Shown here piece by piece: positions 51,342 to 60,078 of a stretch of DNA of 64,000 nt. Positions within the stretch are counted from its first letter, which is position 1; every line of letters begins with the position of its first letter. The notes under the pieces are model-generated. The model was not told the DNA's origin. It did not search any database and worked only from the letters and a program-made list of their open reading frames with translations. This DNA comes from Proteiniphilum sp. UBA5384 (GTDB lineage: Bacteria > Bacteroidota > Bacteroidia > Bacteroidales > Dysgonomonadaceae), in NCBI RefSeq assembly GCF_002410825.1, contig NZ_DHOS01000030.1, positions 62,001-126,000 of the forward strand, read 5' to 3'. Made by a program: the position numbers and the translations under genes.

Positions 51342-53570
51342 TTACTTTTTTTTCTTGATCGTTAGAGTATATACAAACCAGAATAGGGCAAGGGTACCTA
51401 TTGCAAAGACTGTGTCGCCTATGATACGCAACCATTTAAATGTCCCGACTAGCGGTTGTTGCATGAATTCAGCAGAACGGGCATACCACATCCCTTCCTT
51501 GACGCTGGCGACGGTCTGCATCAGTCCGACCGGCAGCAGGCTCAATACTACCATCAGGAACAGCCCGATATTGAGAGTCCAGAATGTGAATGAAATCAGT
51601 TTGTTGTTCCATTTTTGTTTGCGGTACATACTGCGCAATACGAACAGGATAAGCCCGATACCCAGCATGCCATACACCCCGAAGAGTGCTGCATGGCCAT
51701 GTACCGGTGTGGTGTTCAATCCCTGCATATAATAGAGGGCGATGGGAGGGTTGATGATAAATCCGAAGATTCCGGCTCCCAGGAAATTCCAGAAGGATAC
51801 CGAAAGCAGGAAGTATATAGGCCATTTGTAATCCGCCAACCATTCGGTGGCTTTACTCATCCGGTAGTTGTGATAGGCTTCGAATCCAATCAATACCAGC
51901 GGAACCACTTCGAGGGCGCTAAAAGTAGCTCCCAGCGCCATAACAGCCGTCGGTGTCCCGGTGAAGTACAGATGATGGAAAGTACCCAGAATGCCGCCTG
52001 TCAGGAAAATCACCGTGGCAAAGAGCACGTTGTTGGTCGCCGATTTAATGCCCAGCAATCCCATGCGTGTAAAGAGGAAGGCGGCTACCACGGTAGCAAA
52101 TACCTCGAAGAATCCTTCTACCCAGAGGTGTACTACCCACCAGCGCCAATATTCGGCTACCGCCAGGTTGGTAGTCCTTCCCCACATTAGTCCCGCACCA
52201 TAGAATAACGCTATGGCGGCACAAGAAATCAGGAACAGGATGAGTAATCCCCTTTCGGATGTCCCTTTCTTGATGATAGGCAGGATAGGGCGGATCATCA
52301 ATGTGAGCCAGAGAAATAGTCCCACCACCAGCAGTATTTGCCAGAAACGTCCCAGGTCCACATACTCATATCCCTGATGGCCGAACCAGAAGTTATTCAC
52401 GAGGTCGAGCCGCTGCATAACCCCAAACCATTGCCCGATCATGGAGCCTGCCACCACAATGAGCAGCGCGATAAAAAGCAGATTGACTCCCAGCTTCTGG
52501 AATTTGGGATCCTTTCCGTTCAACGAGGGCGCAATATACAATCCGGTAGCCAGCCATGCCGTGGCTATCCAGAAGATGGCCAGCTGGATATGCCAGGTGC
52601 GCGTGATGGAGTAGGGTATAAATTTGGCTATATCGATACCGTAAAACGCATCTCCTTCCACTCCGTAATGGGCGGTGATTACACCCAACAGTACCTGGAC
52701 AAGAATCAGCAGGTTCACAATCCAGAAGTATTTCTTTACTGCCCACATCGATGGGGTGATGTGCTGGTTCATCAACGGGTCTTCCCTCGGTTTCAGGGTT
52801 TCCTCCTGACGGCTGCGTGCCTGTACGAAAATCATGATGCCAATCCCTAAAAGCAGCATGACGATACTGAATCCCGTCCAAAGTACCAGGTCGCTGGTCG
52901 GCACATTGCCTATCTGTGTGTCCGGGGGCCAGTTGTGCGTATAGGTCACATCCGAGCCGGGGCGTTCAGTGACACATGCCCAGGATGCCCAAAAGAAAAA
53001 CTTCGCCATTTTATCCATCCTCTCTTCCGATTTAATACTGTTTTTTGCGATGGCGTAATCGGAACGTAATTTGTCCAGTGCCGGATCATCCATGAAGAGT
53101 CCCGCATAATGTTGTTTGTTATGTAGGAATGCCTCATACCGTTCGTTGGAAATAGTGAGCGTTTTGGTTGCTGCATCGTAGGTGTTCTTCCTGAGAAACT
53201 GCTGCAACCTTGACTCTAACGATGCCTTGTCGGCCGGAGCCAATGCGTCGAACGGTTTCCCGTAATCGGCTTGTGACCATTTATTCAGGAGATACTGCGC
53301 TTCCCGGTGCAGATAATCGGCAGTCCAGTCGGGTGCGACATAGGCACCATGCCCCCAGACGGTACCGATCTCCTGCCCTCCAATGCTTTGCCAGATATTC
53401 TGGCCGTCTTTGATATCATTACCCGTAAATAATAACTCCCCCGACTCGTTAACGACTTGTCCGGGTACCGGCGGAGCCTGCTGGTAGATTTGAGTGCCGT
53501 AAAATATTAATACGGTAAACGAAATACCCACCACCAATGCAAATGCAATCCATAATTTTTTCTGTGACAT
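51342..53570 (-). CDS. norZ: Quinol-dependent nitric oxide reductase (qNOR)
   Basis: 742 residues. The N-terminal part (about 1-220) has a membrane helix and the periplasmic cytochrome-c-like fold without haem, typical of qNOR (GNDIKDGQNIWQSIGGQEIG, TVWGHGAYVAPDWTADYLHR). The catalytic haem-copper-oxidase-type core of about 12 helices follows, with conserved histidines in TRTWHIQLAIFWIATAWLAT, WWVVHLWVEGFFEVFATVVA, GTFHHLYFTGTP and TTPVHGHAALFGVYGMLG. It reduces NO to N2O using quinol, as detoxification or as a respiratory step. Neighbours encode Ric, a 4-TM protein and an Rrf2 regulator. Confidence 0.97.
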   Translation of the reverse strand: MSQKKLWIAFALVVGISFTVLIFYGTQIYQQAPPVPGQVVNESGELLFTGNDIKDGQNIWQSIGGQEIGTVWGHGAYVAPDWTADYLHREAQYLLNKWSQADYGKPFDALAPADKASLESRLQQFLRKNTYDAATKTLTISNERYEAFLHNKQHYAGLFMDDPALDKLRSDYAIAKNSIKSEERMDKMAKFFFWASWACVTERPGSDVTYTHNWPPDTQIGNVPTSDLVLWTGFSIVMLLLGIGIMIFVQARSRQEETLKPREDPLMNQHITPSMWAVKKYFWIVNLLILVQVLLGVITAHYGVEGDAFYGIDIAKFIPYSITRTWHIQLAIFWIATAWLATGLYIAPSLNGKDPKFQKLGVNLLFIALLIVVAGSMIGQWFGVMQRLDLVNNFWFGHQGYEYVDLGRFWQILLVVGLFLWLTLMIRPILPIIKKGTSERGLLILFLISCAAIALFYGAGLMWGRTTNLAVAEYWRWWVVHLWVEGFFEVFATVVAAFLFTRMGLLGIKSATNNVLFATVIFLTGGILGTFHHLYFTGTPTAVMALGATFSALEVVPLVLIGFEAYHNYRMSKATEWLADYKWPIYFLLSVSFWNFLGAGIFGFIINPPIALYYMQGLNTTPVHGHAALFGVYGMLGIGLILFVLRSMYRKQKWNNKLISFTFWTLNIGLFLMVVLSLLPVGLMQTVASVKEGMWYARSAEFMQQPLVGTFKWLRIIGDTVFAIGTLALFWFVYTLTIKKKK

Positions 53571-53594
53571 ACTGAATATTTTTTAGGTTAGACT

Positions 53595-54056
53595 TTATGA
53601 TATGATGCGGATTGATCGTATAAAATGAATGCCTATCATGAATAAACAGACGACCTTGACCACTTCTGTTCCTACATAATAAAAATGGAGAGGTGAGGAT
53701 GGCACATCCAATCCCTGTTGATAGAGCGGAATACGAGCGTCGAGTGCAGGTAATAGCCAAAGTGTTTGGGTGAGAAGTATCAATAGTGCGGCCAGGAACA
53801 GTATACGGGGTAGGTTCATTCCTATTCCCCGATGAAGCAGGAACAAATCTATAGCTATGAGAATGGCGAATACCCATTCTACTTTGTTTAGCGCTTTAAA
53901 TATCAGACTGCCGATACCAAGTCCTAAAGGCAAAGTCACTCCGGGTGCCCTGAATTTTAACCATGCCTCCATAAAGCTGATCGCACAAACAAATCCTATC
54001 CAAAGAAAAACTGAGGGAAGCGCTAACAGGTAGAATTGAATTTCTTTTGTTTGCAT
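53595..54056 (-). CDS. Four-helix membrane protein, unknown function, next to qNOR
   Basis: 153 residues, about four membrane segments (LLALPSVFLWIGFVCAISFM, VEWVFAILIAIDLFLLHRGI, ILFLAALLILLTQTLWLLPA and VVKVVCLFMIGIHFIRSI). No cofactor motif is obvious. A few acidic and His residues lie between helices (DARIPLYQQGLDVPSSPLHF). The gene is 24 bp upstream of qNOR on the same strand, with a palindrome upstream at 54150-54173, suggesting a shared NO-responsive transcript. It could assist assembly or electron supply, but that is only context. Confidence 0.8.
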   Translation of the reverse strand: MQTKEIQFYLLALPSVFLWIGFVCAISFMEAWLKFRAPGVTLPLGLGIGSLIFKALNKVEWVFAILIAIDLFLLHRGIGMNLPRILFLAALLILLTQTLWLLPALDARIPLYQQGLDVPSSPLHFYYVGTEVVKVVCLFMIGIHFIRSIRIIS

Positions 54057-54149
54057 TTCTTTTTAATTTTGATCGTGATTTAAATCTGTATCTGACTGTG
54101 TATGACGTAGTAATATGTCTAAAGTCGTTTTCAAGCAGACACCTATTTT

Positions 54150-54173
54150 ATTTACGACAATTTTGTCGTAAAT
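54150..54173. promoter_or_regulatory. 24-bp palindrome, candidate operator of the NO-detoxification operon
   Basis: ATTTACGACAA and TTGTCGTAAAT are perfect 11-bp arms separated by TT. The site is about 95 bp upstream of the 4-TM/qNOR genes and 12 bp beyond the stop of the Rrf2 gene. The GTCGTAAAT arm resembles ATCGTAAAT upstream of the Rrf2 gene (54675-54684 region). Size and symmetry fit a dimeric regulator. Confidence 0.6.
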
Positions 54174-54185
54174 TACCGTAAAAAA

Positions 54186-54638
54186 TTATCGTTTCAGCAG
54201 AGTTTCCTTGTTTTTTATTCCCACTGCCAGTTCATAAGCGGTGGTTTCCTTCAACACATCCCTCATCGTTCTCCTGATCTCTTCCACAGAGTGGTGCATG
54301 GGGCAGGGGCGTTTTTCATCGCATTGGTCCAGCCCCAGGGCACAACCTTCAAAGAAAGCATTTCCATCGATAGCCCTGACGATATCGGCCATTGTGATAT
54401 AATGCAGGTTTTCGCGCTTGATTTCAAAACCCCCATTCGGACCCGTATAGGATTCTACAATACCGTTTTTCGACAATAACCCCAATATCTTCCCTGTAAA
54501 GGCTTCGGGAGAACCGGTATTCTGTACAATATCGCCGATTTTCACTCTTTTCTCCTTTAGCGATTGGGAAGCAATATAAAGGGTAGCCCTTATTCCATAT
54601 TCACAAGCTTTCGAAAACATCCAATATATTTTCTCCAA
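54186..54638 (-). CDS. Rrf2-family transcriptional regulator with three cluster-type cysteines
   Basis: 150 residues as an open frame; the family start is probably the second Met (MFSKACEYGIRATLYIASQS, position 54620). Winged HTH (about 7-80, AFTGKILGLLSKNGIVESYT, then GPNGGFEI) and three cysteines at about 99, 106 and 112 (EGCALGLDQCDEKRPCPMHH), the spacing used for an Fe-S cluster in IscR/NsrR-type proteins. With qNOR and Ric nearby, an NO-sensing repressor like NsrR is likely. The 54150-54173 palindrome is a candidate target. Confidence 0.92.
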   Translation of the reverse strand: MEKIYWMFSKACEYGIRATLYIASQSLKEKRVKIGDIVQNTGSPEAFTGKILGLLSKNGIVESYTGPNGGFEIKRENLHYITMADIVRAIDGNAFFEGCALGLDQCDEKRPCPMHHSVEEIRRTMRDVLKETTAYELAVGIKNKETLLKR

Positions 54639-54981
54639 AGATATATATTATTTTTAATTCCCGATAAAAATATCGTAAATATTTTTTATCCGAATTTTAA
54701 CTCTCAACCTTCAATTCAATTTCCATCTTCTGACTCCCAGTCTCCATCCTTCATTTTTAGTTTTAGTTCTTCATCTCCCATTTTTTTAATGGTGAAAACG
54801 TTCTGGAATGTTTGGTTCTTGATTCTAAAAAAACTTTTCCCTCTTTCCTGTGAAATCTTTAATAAAATATAAAAGAGTGGCTTTCTCAAACAATAGGATT
54901 AAAAAACTGTTCTTATGTAGAATTGTTCTAAATATATAAGGATACACTAAGAAATATTTATATCGTAAAGTAATCGCTGTT
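54639..54981. other. 343-bp spacer between the Rrf2 gene and the dehydrogenase operon
   Basis: No gene was recognised. Next to the Rrf2 start is an imperfect inverted repeat (GATAAAAATAT...ATATTTTTTATC, about 54663-54689). A pyrimidine-rich low-complexity stretch (54705-54790) follows. No TAnnTTTG element is visible before the ATG at 54982. Confidence 0.4.
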
Positions 54982-55974
54982 ATGGCCAAAACAAAATCAA
55001 AAAAAAGTGAATTAACAAAAGAAAAAATGTTGCACATGCATCGGTTGATGCTTGATATCCGTAATTTCGATAACAAGGTAAACCGGCTTGTGAAAAAGGG
55101 GAAAATACCTGGCATGACGCACTTCTCTGTAGGGGAGGAGGCTGCCAATGTGGGAGCTATCGGTGCGATAAGGAAAGGATTCGATATGATCACATCCAAT
55201 CACCGTGGACATGGGCAGAGTATCGCCCTGGAGATAGATCTCAACGGGATGATGGCCGAGATCATGGGAAAAGCCACCGGAACCTGTAAAGGCAAGGGAG
55301 GATCGATGCATATAGCCGATCTCGATGGTGGAAACCTGGGTGCGAACGGAATTGTAGGCGGTGGAATGGGAATGGCTATTGGTGCCGCACTCACCCAGAA
55401 GATGAAAAAGACAGGAAAAATCATTCTCTGCTGTTTCGGCGATGGGGCCGTTAACGAAGGTACTTTCCATGAAACATTGAATATGGCTTCTATCTGGAAG
55501 TTACCCGTGATTTTCTACTCCATTAATAATATGTATGGGATCAGCACGCCCATCAAGAGTGTAATCAATATCGATTACAATTATCAACGAGCATCCGCTT
55601 ATGGTGTTCCCGGACACTTTATTGAAGATGGCAATGACTTGCTTGCCGTTTACAATAAATTCGAGGAGGTGGTGCAATATGTACGTGATGGTAACGGTCC
55701 GGTGTTGGTAGAAGCGATTACCTATCGTTGGCTGGGACATTCAACGTCTGACCCCGGGAAATACCGTACCAAGGAAGAGGTGGATGAATGGAAGAAAAAA
55801 GATCCTATCGAACGATTTAAAGGATACCTTATTGAAAATAAGATAGCTACCGCATCAGAGATAGAAGCGATTGAGAAAGCCTCTGAAGATGCAGTAGAAG
55901 AATCTGTGAAGTTTGCGTTAAGCAGTCCTGAACCGACACTGGAATCGGCATTCGAGGATATCTTTGCAGATTAA
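54982..55974 (+). CDS. 2-Oxoacid dehydrogenase E1 alpha subunit (pyruvate/acetoin type)
   Basis: 330 residues: MLHMHRLMLDIRNFDNKVNR, GMTHFSVGEEAANVGAIGAI, SNHRGHGQSIALEID and the thiamine-diphosphate motif from GDGAVNEGTFHETLNMASIW to NNMYG, then HSTSDPGKYRTKEEVDEW with the phosphorylation-loop region. It decarboxylates a 2-oxoacid or cleaves acetoin with TPP as part of an alpha2beta2 E1. It is the first of four genes in one direction (E1 alpha, E1 beta, E2, E3). The substrate (pyruvate versus acetoin) is not settled by sequence; the gene order fits the aco-type clusters. Confidence 0.93.
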   Translation: MAKTKSKKSELTKEKMLHMHRLMLDIRNFDNKVNRLVKKGKIPGMTHFSVGEEAANVGAIGAIRKGFDMITSNHRGHGQSIALEIDLNGMMAEIMGKATGTCKGKGGSMHIADLDGGNLGANGIVGGGMGMAIGAALTQKMKKTGKIILCCFGDGAVNEGTFHETLNMASIWKLPVIFYSINNMYGISTPIKSVINIDYNYQRASAYGVPGHFIEDGNDLLAVYNKFEEVVQYVRDGNGPVLVEAITYRWLGHSTSDPGKYRTKEEVDEWKKKDPIERFKGYLIENKIATASEIEAIEKASEDAVEESVKFALSSPEPTLESAFEDIFAD

Positions 55975-56057
55975 TTTTACTAACCCAAAAAAATGATTTA
56001 GTCCGGAGGCTTTGTAGTCTCCGTCACTCATACAAAACAACAACAGTATAAAAACAG

Positions 56058-57059
56058 ATGGAAAATAATACAAAGCTCATGTCTGTCCGCGATGCCATTA
56101 TCATGGCTATGTCGGAAGAGATGCGTCGTGATGAGAACGTATTCCTGATGGGAGAAGATGTAGGGATTTTCGGAGGTGACTTCGGTACCTCGGTCGGTAT
56201 GCTCGAAGAATTCGGCAAAGAACGTGTGCGCGACACCCCTATTTCAGAAAATGCTATTTCCGGGGCGGCCATAGGTGCTGCCATGACAGGGATGCGTCCC
56301 ATTGTGGATGTCACTTTTATGGACTTCATTGTCTATATGATGGATAATATTGTGAATCAGGCAGCCAAAACAAGGTATATGTACGGAGGAAAAGGACAGA
56401 TACCGGTGGTATTCCGTGCAGCCGCTGGAGGAGGCGTTGGTTCGGCCGCGCAACACTCGCAGTCGCTCGAAGCATGGTTTACACATATCCCCGGTCTCAA
56501 AGTGATTGCCCCGGGAACACCCGCTGATGTGAAAGGATTATTAAAAGCGGCTGTCCGCGACAATAACCCGGTAATCTTCCTCGAGTACAAAGCTCAATAT
56601 AATATGAAAGGCGAAGTCCCCCTCGATCCTGAGTTTGTATTGCCGATCGGAAAAGCCGATATCAAGAAAGAAGGAAAAGATGTGACGGTTATCACTTATG
56701 GGCGTATGCTGGAAAGGGTGATACAGGCTGCCAACGAGGTAGAGGAGGCCGAAGGGGTAAGTGTGGAGGTCGTGGACCTGCGCACATTGGCGCCGCTCGA
56801 TAAAGAGGCAGTACTCGAGTCAGTGAAAAAGACCGGAAAAGTATTACTGGTAAACGATGCCCATAAAACAGGCGGTTTTATCGGAGAGGTAGCAGCAATG
56901 ATTGCCGAGAGCGATGCGTTCGATTATCTTGACGGGCGTATTTTGCGGCTGGCCGGTGAGGATGTACCCATTCCCTATAACCAGACCTTGGAGACTGCTA
57001 TGATTCCGAGTGTGGCCCGGATCAAGAAGTACATTCTCAAATTAGTGAATAACCGATAA
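56058..57059 (+). CDS. 2-Oxoacid dehydrogenase E1 beta subunit (pyruvate/acetoin type)
   Basis: 333 residues: RDAIIMAMSEEMRRDENVFL, MGEDVGIFGGDFGTSVGMLE, RVRDTPISENAISGAAIGAA, PVVFRAAAGGGVGSAAQHSQ and, in the C-terminal transketolase domain, VDLRTLAPLDKEAVLESVKK. It pairs with E1 alpha (84 bp upstream) to form the TPP site at the interface. Its stop is followed by the E2 start after only 5 bp. Confidence 0.94.
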   Translation: MENNTKLMSVRDAIIMAMSEEMRRDENVFLMGEDVGIFGGDFGTSVGMLEEFGKERVRDTPISENAISGAAIGAAMTGMRPIVDVTFMDFIVYMMDNIVNQAAKTRYMYGGKGQIPVVFRAAAGGGVGSAAQHSQSLEAWFTHIPGLKVIAPGTPADVKGLLKAAVRDNNPVIFLEYKAQYNMKGEVPLDPEFVLPIGKADIKKEGKDVTVITYGRMLERVIQAANEVEEAEGVSVEVVDLRTLAPLDKEAVLESVKKTGKVLLVNDAHKTGGFIGEVAAMIAESDAFDYLDGRILRLAGEDVPIPYNQTLETAMIPSVARIKKYILKLVNNR

Positions 57060-57064
57060 AAAGG

Positions 57065-58183
57065 GTGAGGATGGAAAATAAAAAATTCAGGGCAACACCG
57101 GCGGCGAGGGCTTTGGCCAAACGTCTGGGAGTGGATCTGCTCAGTGTGACCGGTACCGGTTTTAAGGGGCGCATTCATAGGGATGACATAGCCAATTTCA
57201 ATTACGAAGAGAAAATTCATATCTCTCCGCTTGCCCGTCATATTGCCGACGTACATAATATAGACTTGAAAGGGGTAAAAGGATCAGGACACCGGAATAA
57301 GATTATGAAAGACGATGTCTTGCAACTGATTTCCGATCCCGATTTGAAAGCCCGGTTTACACTCAATGATTTTGGGGAAGTTCCCAAAGCGGACCAGCCT
57401 GCGGTCAAACCTGCGGTGAAGGTATCGCAGGGAGCGACTGCCGCGGCAAGCGCACCCATTGCATCACAGGCTGCTCCGGTGATGGGAGAGACCGAAAAAG
57501 TGCCGATGACCCAGATGCGCAAGATCATCGCCAAACGGATGTCGGAGAGTTATTTCGGTATTCCCACTTTTATCCAGACCTGGGAGGTGGATATGACCGA
57601 GTTGTTGGCATTGCGTAAAAAGCTGATTGAACCGATACAGGAGAAAACCGGAAAGAAATTGACGGTGACCGACCTGATCTCGTTGGCAGTAGTGAAGACG
57701 TTGTTGAAGCATAAGTATATCAATGCCAGCCTTAACCCCGAAGGAACGGAGATTACTTTTCACAATTATGTGAATCTGGGAATGGCGGTCGGTCTGGACG
57801 AGGGATTACTGGTGCCGGTTGTGAAGAACGCCGACAAGATGTCACTCAGCGAGTTTGTGGTCGCTTTTAAAGATTTGACGGAGCGTACCTTCTCGAAAAA
57901 ATTACTGCCCGACGAGCAAGCCGGAAGTACCTTTACGATCAGTAACCTGGGGATGTATCCCGTAGATGAATTCACCGCCATCATCAACCAGCCTAATGCG
58001 GCTATTTTGAGTGTTGCCTCCACAAAGGAGAAGCTGGTGCCGGTTAACGGCGAAGCGGTTGTGCGGCCCATCATGAAGATGAGCCTTACCAGCGACCATC
58101 GTATTATCGACGGACTGACGGCAGCGAAGTTCATGACCGATCTGAAAAAATTGATAGAAGATCCGATCACCTTGTTTATTTAA
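57065..58183 (+). CDS. Dihydrolipoamide acyltransferase E2 lacking a lipoyl domain, with two subunit-binding domains
   Basis: 372 residues. The usual N-terminal lipoyl domain with its DKx lysine is absent. The protein begins directly with a peripheral-subunit-binding domain (about 8-45, ATPAARALAKRLGVDLLSVT), followed by a second one (about 52-90, ISPLARHIADVHNIDLKGVK). A Pro/Ala-rich linker (about 108-145) leads to the acyltransferase core (about 150-372) ending with the active-site SDHRIIDGLTAAKF. There is no lipoyl-like sequence between the E1 beta stop and this ATG. It would form the complex core and bind E1 and E3, while acyl groups must travel on the lipoyl domain of E3. Confidence 0.93.
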   Translation: MRMENKKFRATPAARALAKRLGVDLLSVTGTGFKGRIHRDDIANFNYEEKIHISPLARHIADVHNIDLKGVKGSGHRNKIMKDDVLQLISDPDLKARFTLNDFGEVPKADQPAVKPAVKVSQGATAAASAPIASQAAPVMGETEKVPMTQMRKIIAKRMSESYFGIPTFIQTWEVDMTELLALRKKLIEPIQEKTGKKLTVTDLISLAVVKTLLKHKYINASLNPEGTEITFHNYVNLGMAVGLDEGLLVPVVKNADKMSLSEFVVAFKDLTERTFSKKLLPDEQAGSTFTISNLGMYPVDEFTAIINQPNAAILSVASTKEKLVPVNGEAVVRPIMKMSLTSDHRIIDGLTAAKFMTDLKKLIEDPITLFI

Positions 58184-58221
58184 GAAGAGGAAAAAAATAA
58201 GTTCAGGAAAAAAATAGATAT

Positions 58222-59931
58222 ATGGCTTTTGAAATAATTATGCCCAAGGCAGGTCTGGATATGACCGAAGGGCAAATCGTAAAATGGTTGAAGAAAGAGG
58301 GTGATCCGGTAAAAGAAGGTGAGATTATCCTTGAGATCATGACAGATAAAACCAGTATGGAGATCGAAGCGGAAGCATCGGGCATCCTGCTTAAAATCGT
58401 GCATCCTGATGGTGATACCGTACCGGTGACCGAGGTGATCGGTTATATCGGGGATGAAAACGAATCGGTGGATACATTGATGCCCGAGGTAATCGAAGAT
58501 ACCGGAGAGAAAGAGAGTGAAGAAGATAAGCGGATGATCCGTCTCGAGGATAACTATCAGGTAGTGGTGATCGGGGGAGGTCCTGCCGGCTATGTGGCTG
58601 CCATTAAAGCGGCGCAGTTGGGAGCCCGGGTGGCCATCGTGGAGAAAGGCGAATTCGGCGGTACTTGCCTGAATGTGGGATGTATCCCCACAAAGGCTTA
58701 TCTCAAAAATGCCGAGATCATCGAGCATATCCGAGAAGCATCCTCGAGAGGAATCCTGATCGACAGTTCACAGATCAAAGTAGATATGGAGAAAGTGCAG
58801 GAGTTCAAAAACGGCGTGGTGAGGAAACTGACCAGCGGCGTGGAGGCACTTCTCAAAAGCAATGGTGTGGATATCTATAAGGGGGTTGGAAAGATCAACA
58901 AGAATAAGGATGTGGTAGTGAACGATTCGCAGATACTCAAAGCCGACAAGATTATTCTGGCGGGCGGATCCAAAGCATCCAAAATCAATATCCCCGGTAT
59001 CGAAAGCGATAAGGTGCTTACCAGCGACGATCTTCTTGCCATTAAGGAGGTTCCTGAAACACTGGCCGTTATTGGTGGTGGCGTGATCGGAACAGAAATG
59101 GGACAATCTTTTGCCGGACTTGGATCCAAGGTAATCATCATCGAGATGATGGACCGTATAGTGCCGCCTCTCGACCATGAGGTTTCTGCCGAGTTGACCA
59201 AGATCATCAAGAAGAAGGGGATGACGGTAATCACCTCTGCCCGTATTACCGAAATTGTAGATAAGGGTGATAAACTGGAAATCAAGATTGATGGAAAAGA
59301 GCCGGTGATTGCCGACAAGGCACTGATCTCCATTGGCCGCGTGCCCGATCTCGACGGGATAGGTGAGATGAAGTTCGAGACCGAACGGGGTAAGATAAAG
59401 GTGGACAAATACATGGAAACGAGTGTGAAAGGCATCTATGCTCCCGGCGATGTGAACGGTATTAAAATGCTTGCCCACGTAGCGTTCAGGATGGGTGAAG
59501 TAGCTGCCGAGAATGCGGTGAAGGGAAACGAGCGTTCCATCAGGTTGCTTTCGGCTCCTTCAGTGGTGTATACTTCGCCTGAAGTGGCGATGGTCGGTCT
59601 AACTGAGGAAGAAGCACGTGCGAAGTACGACGATATCCGTATCGGACGGTTCAGTTTTGCCGCCAACGGGCGTGCCCTGGCTTCAAGCGAAGCACACGGT
59701 TTCGTGAAGGTGATCGCTGATAACCGCTATGGTGAAGTGTTGGGCGTGCATATCATCGGCCCCTCTGCAGCTGAGATCATCACCCAGGCATCGTTGATCA
59801 TGGAGATGGAGATTACGGTAGATGAGGTGATAAAGACCATCTATGGGCATCCCACCTATTCCGAAGCGCTCTTCGAAGCTTTTGCCGACGTATTGGGTGA
59901 AGCGGTCCATATTCCCAAAAAGAAGAAGTAA
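58222..59931 (+). CDS. Dihydrolipoamide dehydrogenase E3 with N-terminal lipoyl domain
   Basis: 569 residues. About 1-80 is a lipoyl domain (IIMPKAGLDMTEGQIVKWLK, with the lipoylated lysine in MTDKTSMEIEAEASGI). An acidic linker (about 90-110) leads to a complete pyridine-nucleotide disulfide oxidoreductase: FAD GxGxxG in VVVIGGGPAGYVAAIKAA, redox CxxxxC in GGTCLNVGCIPTKA, NAD site in LAVIGGGVIGTEMGQSFAGL and the C-terminal His-Glu pair in YGHPTYSEALFEAF. It reoxidises dihydrolipoamide and carries the only lipoyl domain in this operon. Confidence 0.95.
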   Translation: MAFEIIMPKAGLDMTEGQIVKWLKKEGDPVKEGEIILEIMTDKTSMEIEAEASGILLKIVHPDGDTVPVTEVIGYIGDENESVDTLMPEVIEDTGEKESEEDKRMIRLEDNYQVVVIGGGPAGYVAAIKAAQLGARVAIVEKGEFGGTCLNVGCIPTKAYLKNAEIIEHIREASSRGILIDSSQIKVDMEKVQEFKNGVVRKLTSGVEALLKSNGVDIYKGVGKINKNKDVVVNDSQILKADKIILAGGSKASKINIPGIESDKVLTSDDLLAIKEVPETLAVIGGGVIGTEMGQSFAGLGSKVIIIEMMDRIVPPLDHEVSAELTKIIKKKGMTVITSARITEIVDKGDKLEIKIDGKEPVIADKALISIGRVPDLDGIGEMKFETERGKIKVDKYMETSVKGIYAPGDVNGIKMLAHVAFRMGEVAAENAVKGNERSIRLLSAPSVVYTSPEVAMVGLTEEEARAKYDDIRIGRFSFAANGRALASSEAHGFVKVIADNRYGEVLGVHIIGPSAAEIITQASLIMEMEITVDEVIKTIYGHPTYSEALFEAFADVLGEAVHIPKKKK

Positions 59932-60032
59932 ATTGCGAGATATGGGTGCCCCATAAAGCATCTAAAGGTTTCCGTTTTAGTTGCATACATTGCCAATTTT
60001 ATTTAAATCAATTAATTACATATGAGTTTAGT

Positions 60033-60064
60033 GCGGGTTCCGGCTGAAAGATGACGGAGCCCGC
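60033..60064 (+). terminator. Hairpin between the dehydrogenase operon and lipoate ligase
   Basis: GCGGGTTCC (60033-60041) pairs with GGAGCCCGC (60056-60064) with one wobble, followed by TCTCCTTTTGTCCT and the ligase ATG 14 nt later. It may be a weak terminator or an attenuator controlling read-through to the ligase gene. Confidence 0.45.
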
Positions 60065-60078
60065 TCTCCTTTTGTCCT

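Noticed and set aside
58768..59478. Long antisense open frame opposite the E3 gene
   Set aside because: It is a shadow of a strongly conserved coding sequence and shows no domain features. The same holds for long antisense frames opposite qNOR (51615-52190) and GH92 (24401-25162).
60021..60053. Ten-codon ORF before the lipoate ligase gene as a leader peptide
   Set aside because: No run of regulatory codons. The overlapping hairpin is the better-supported feature.
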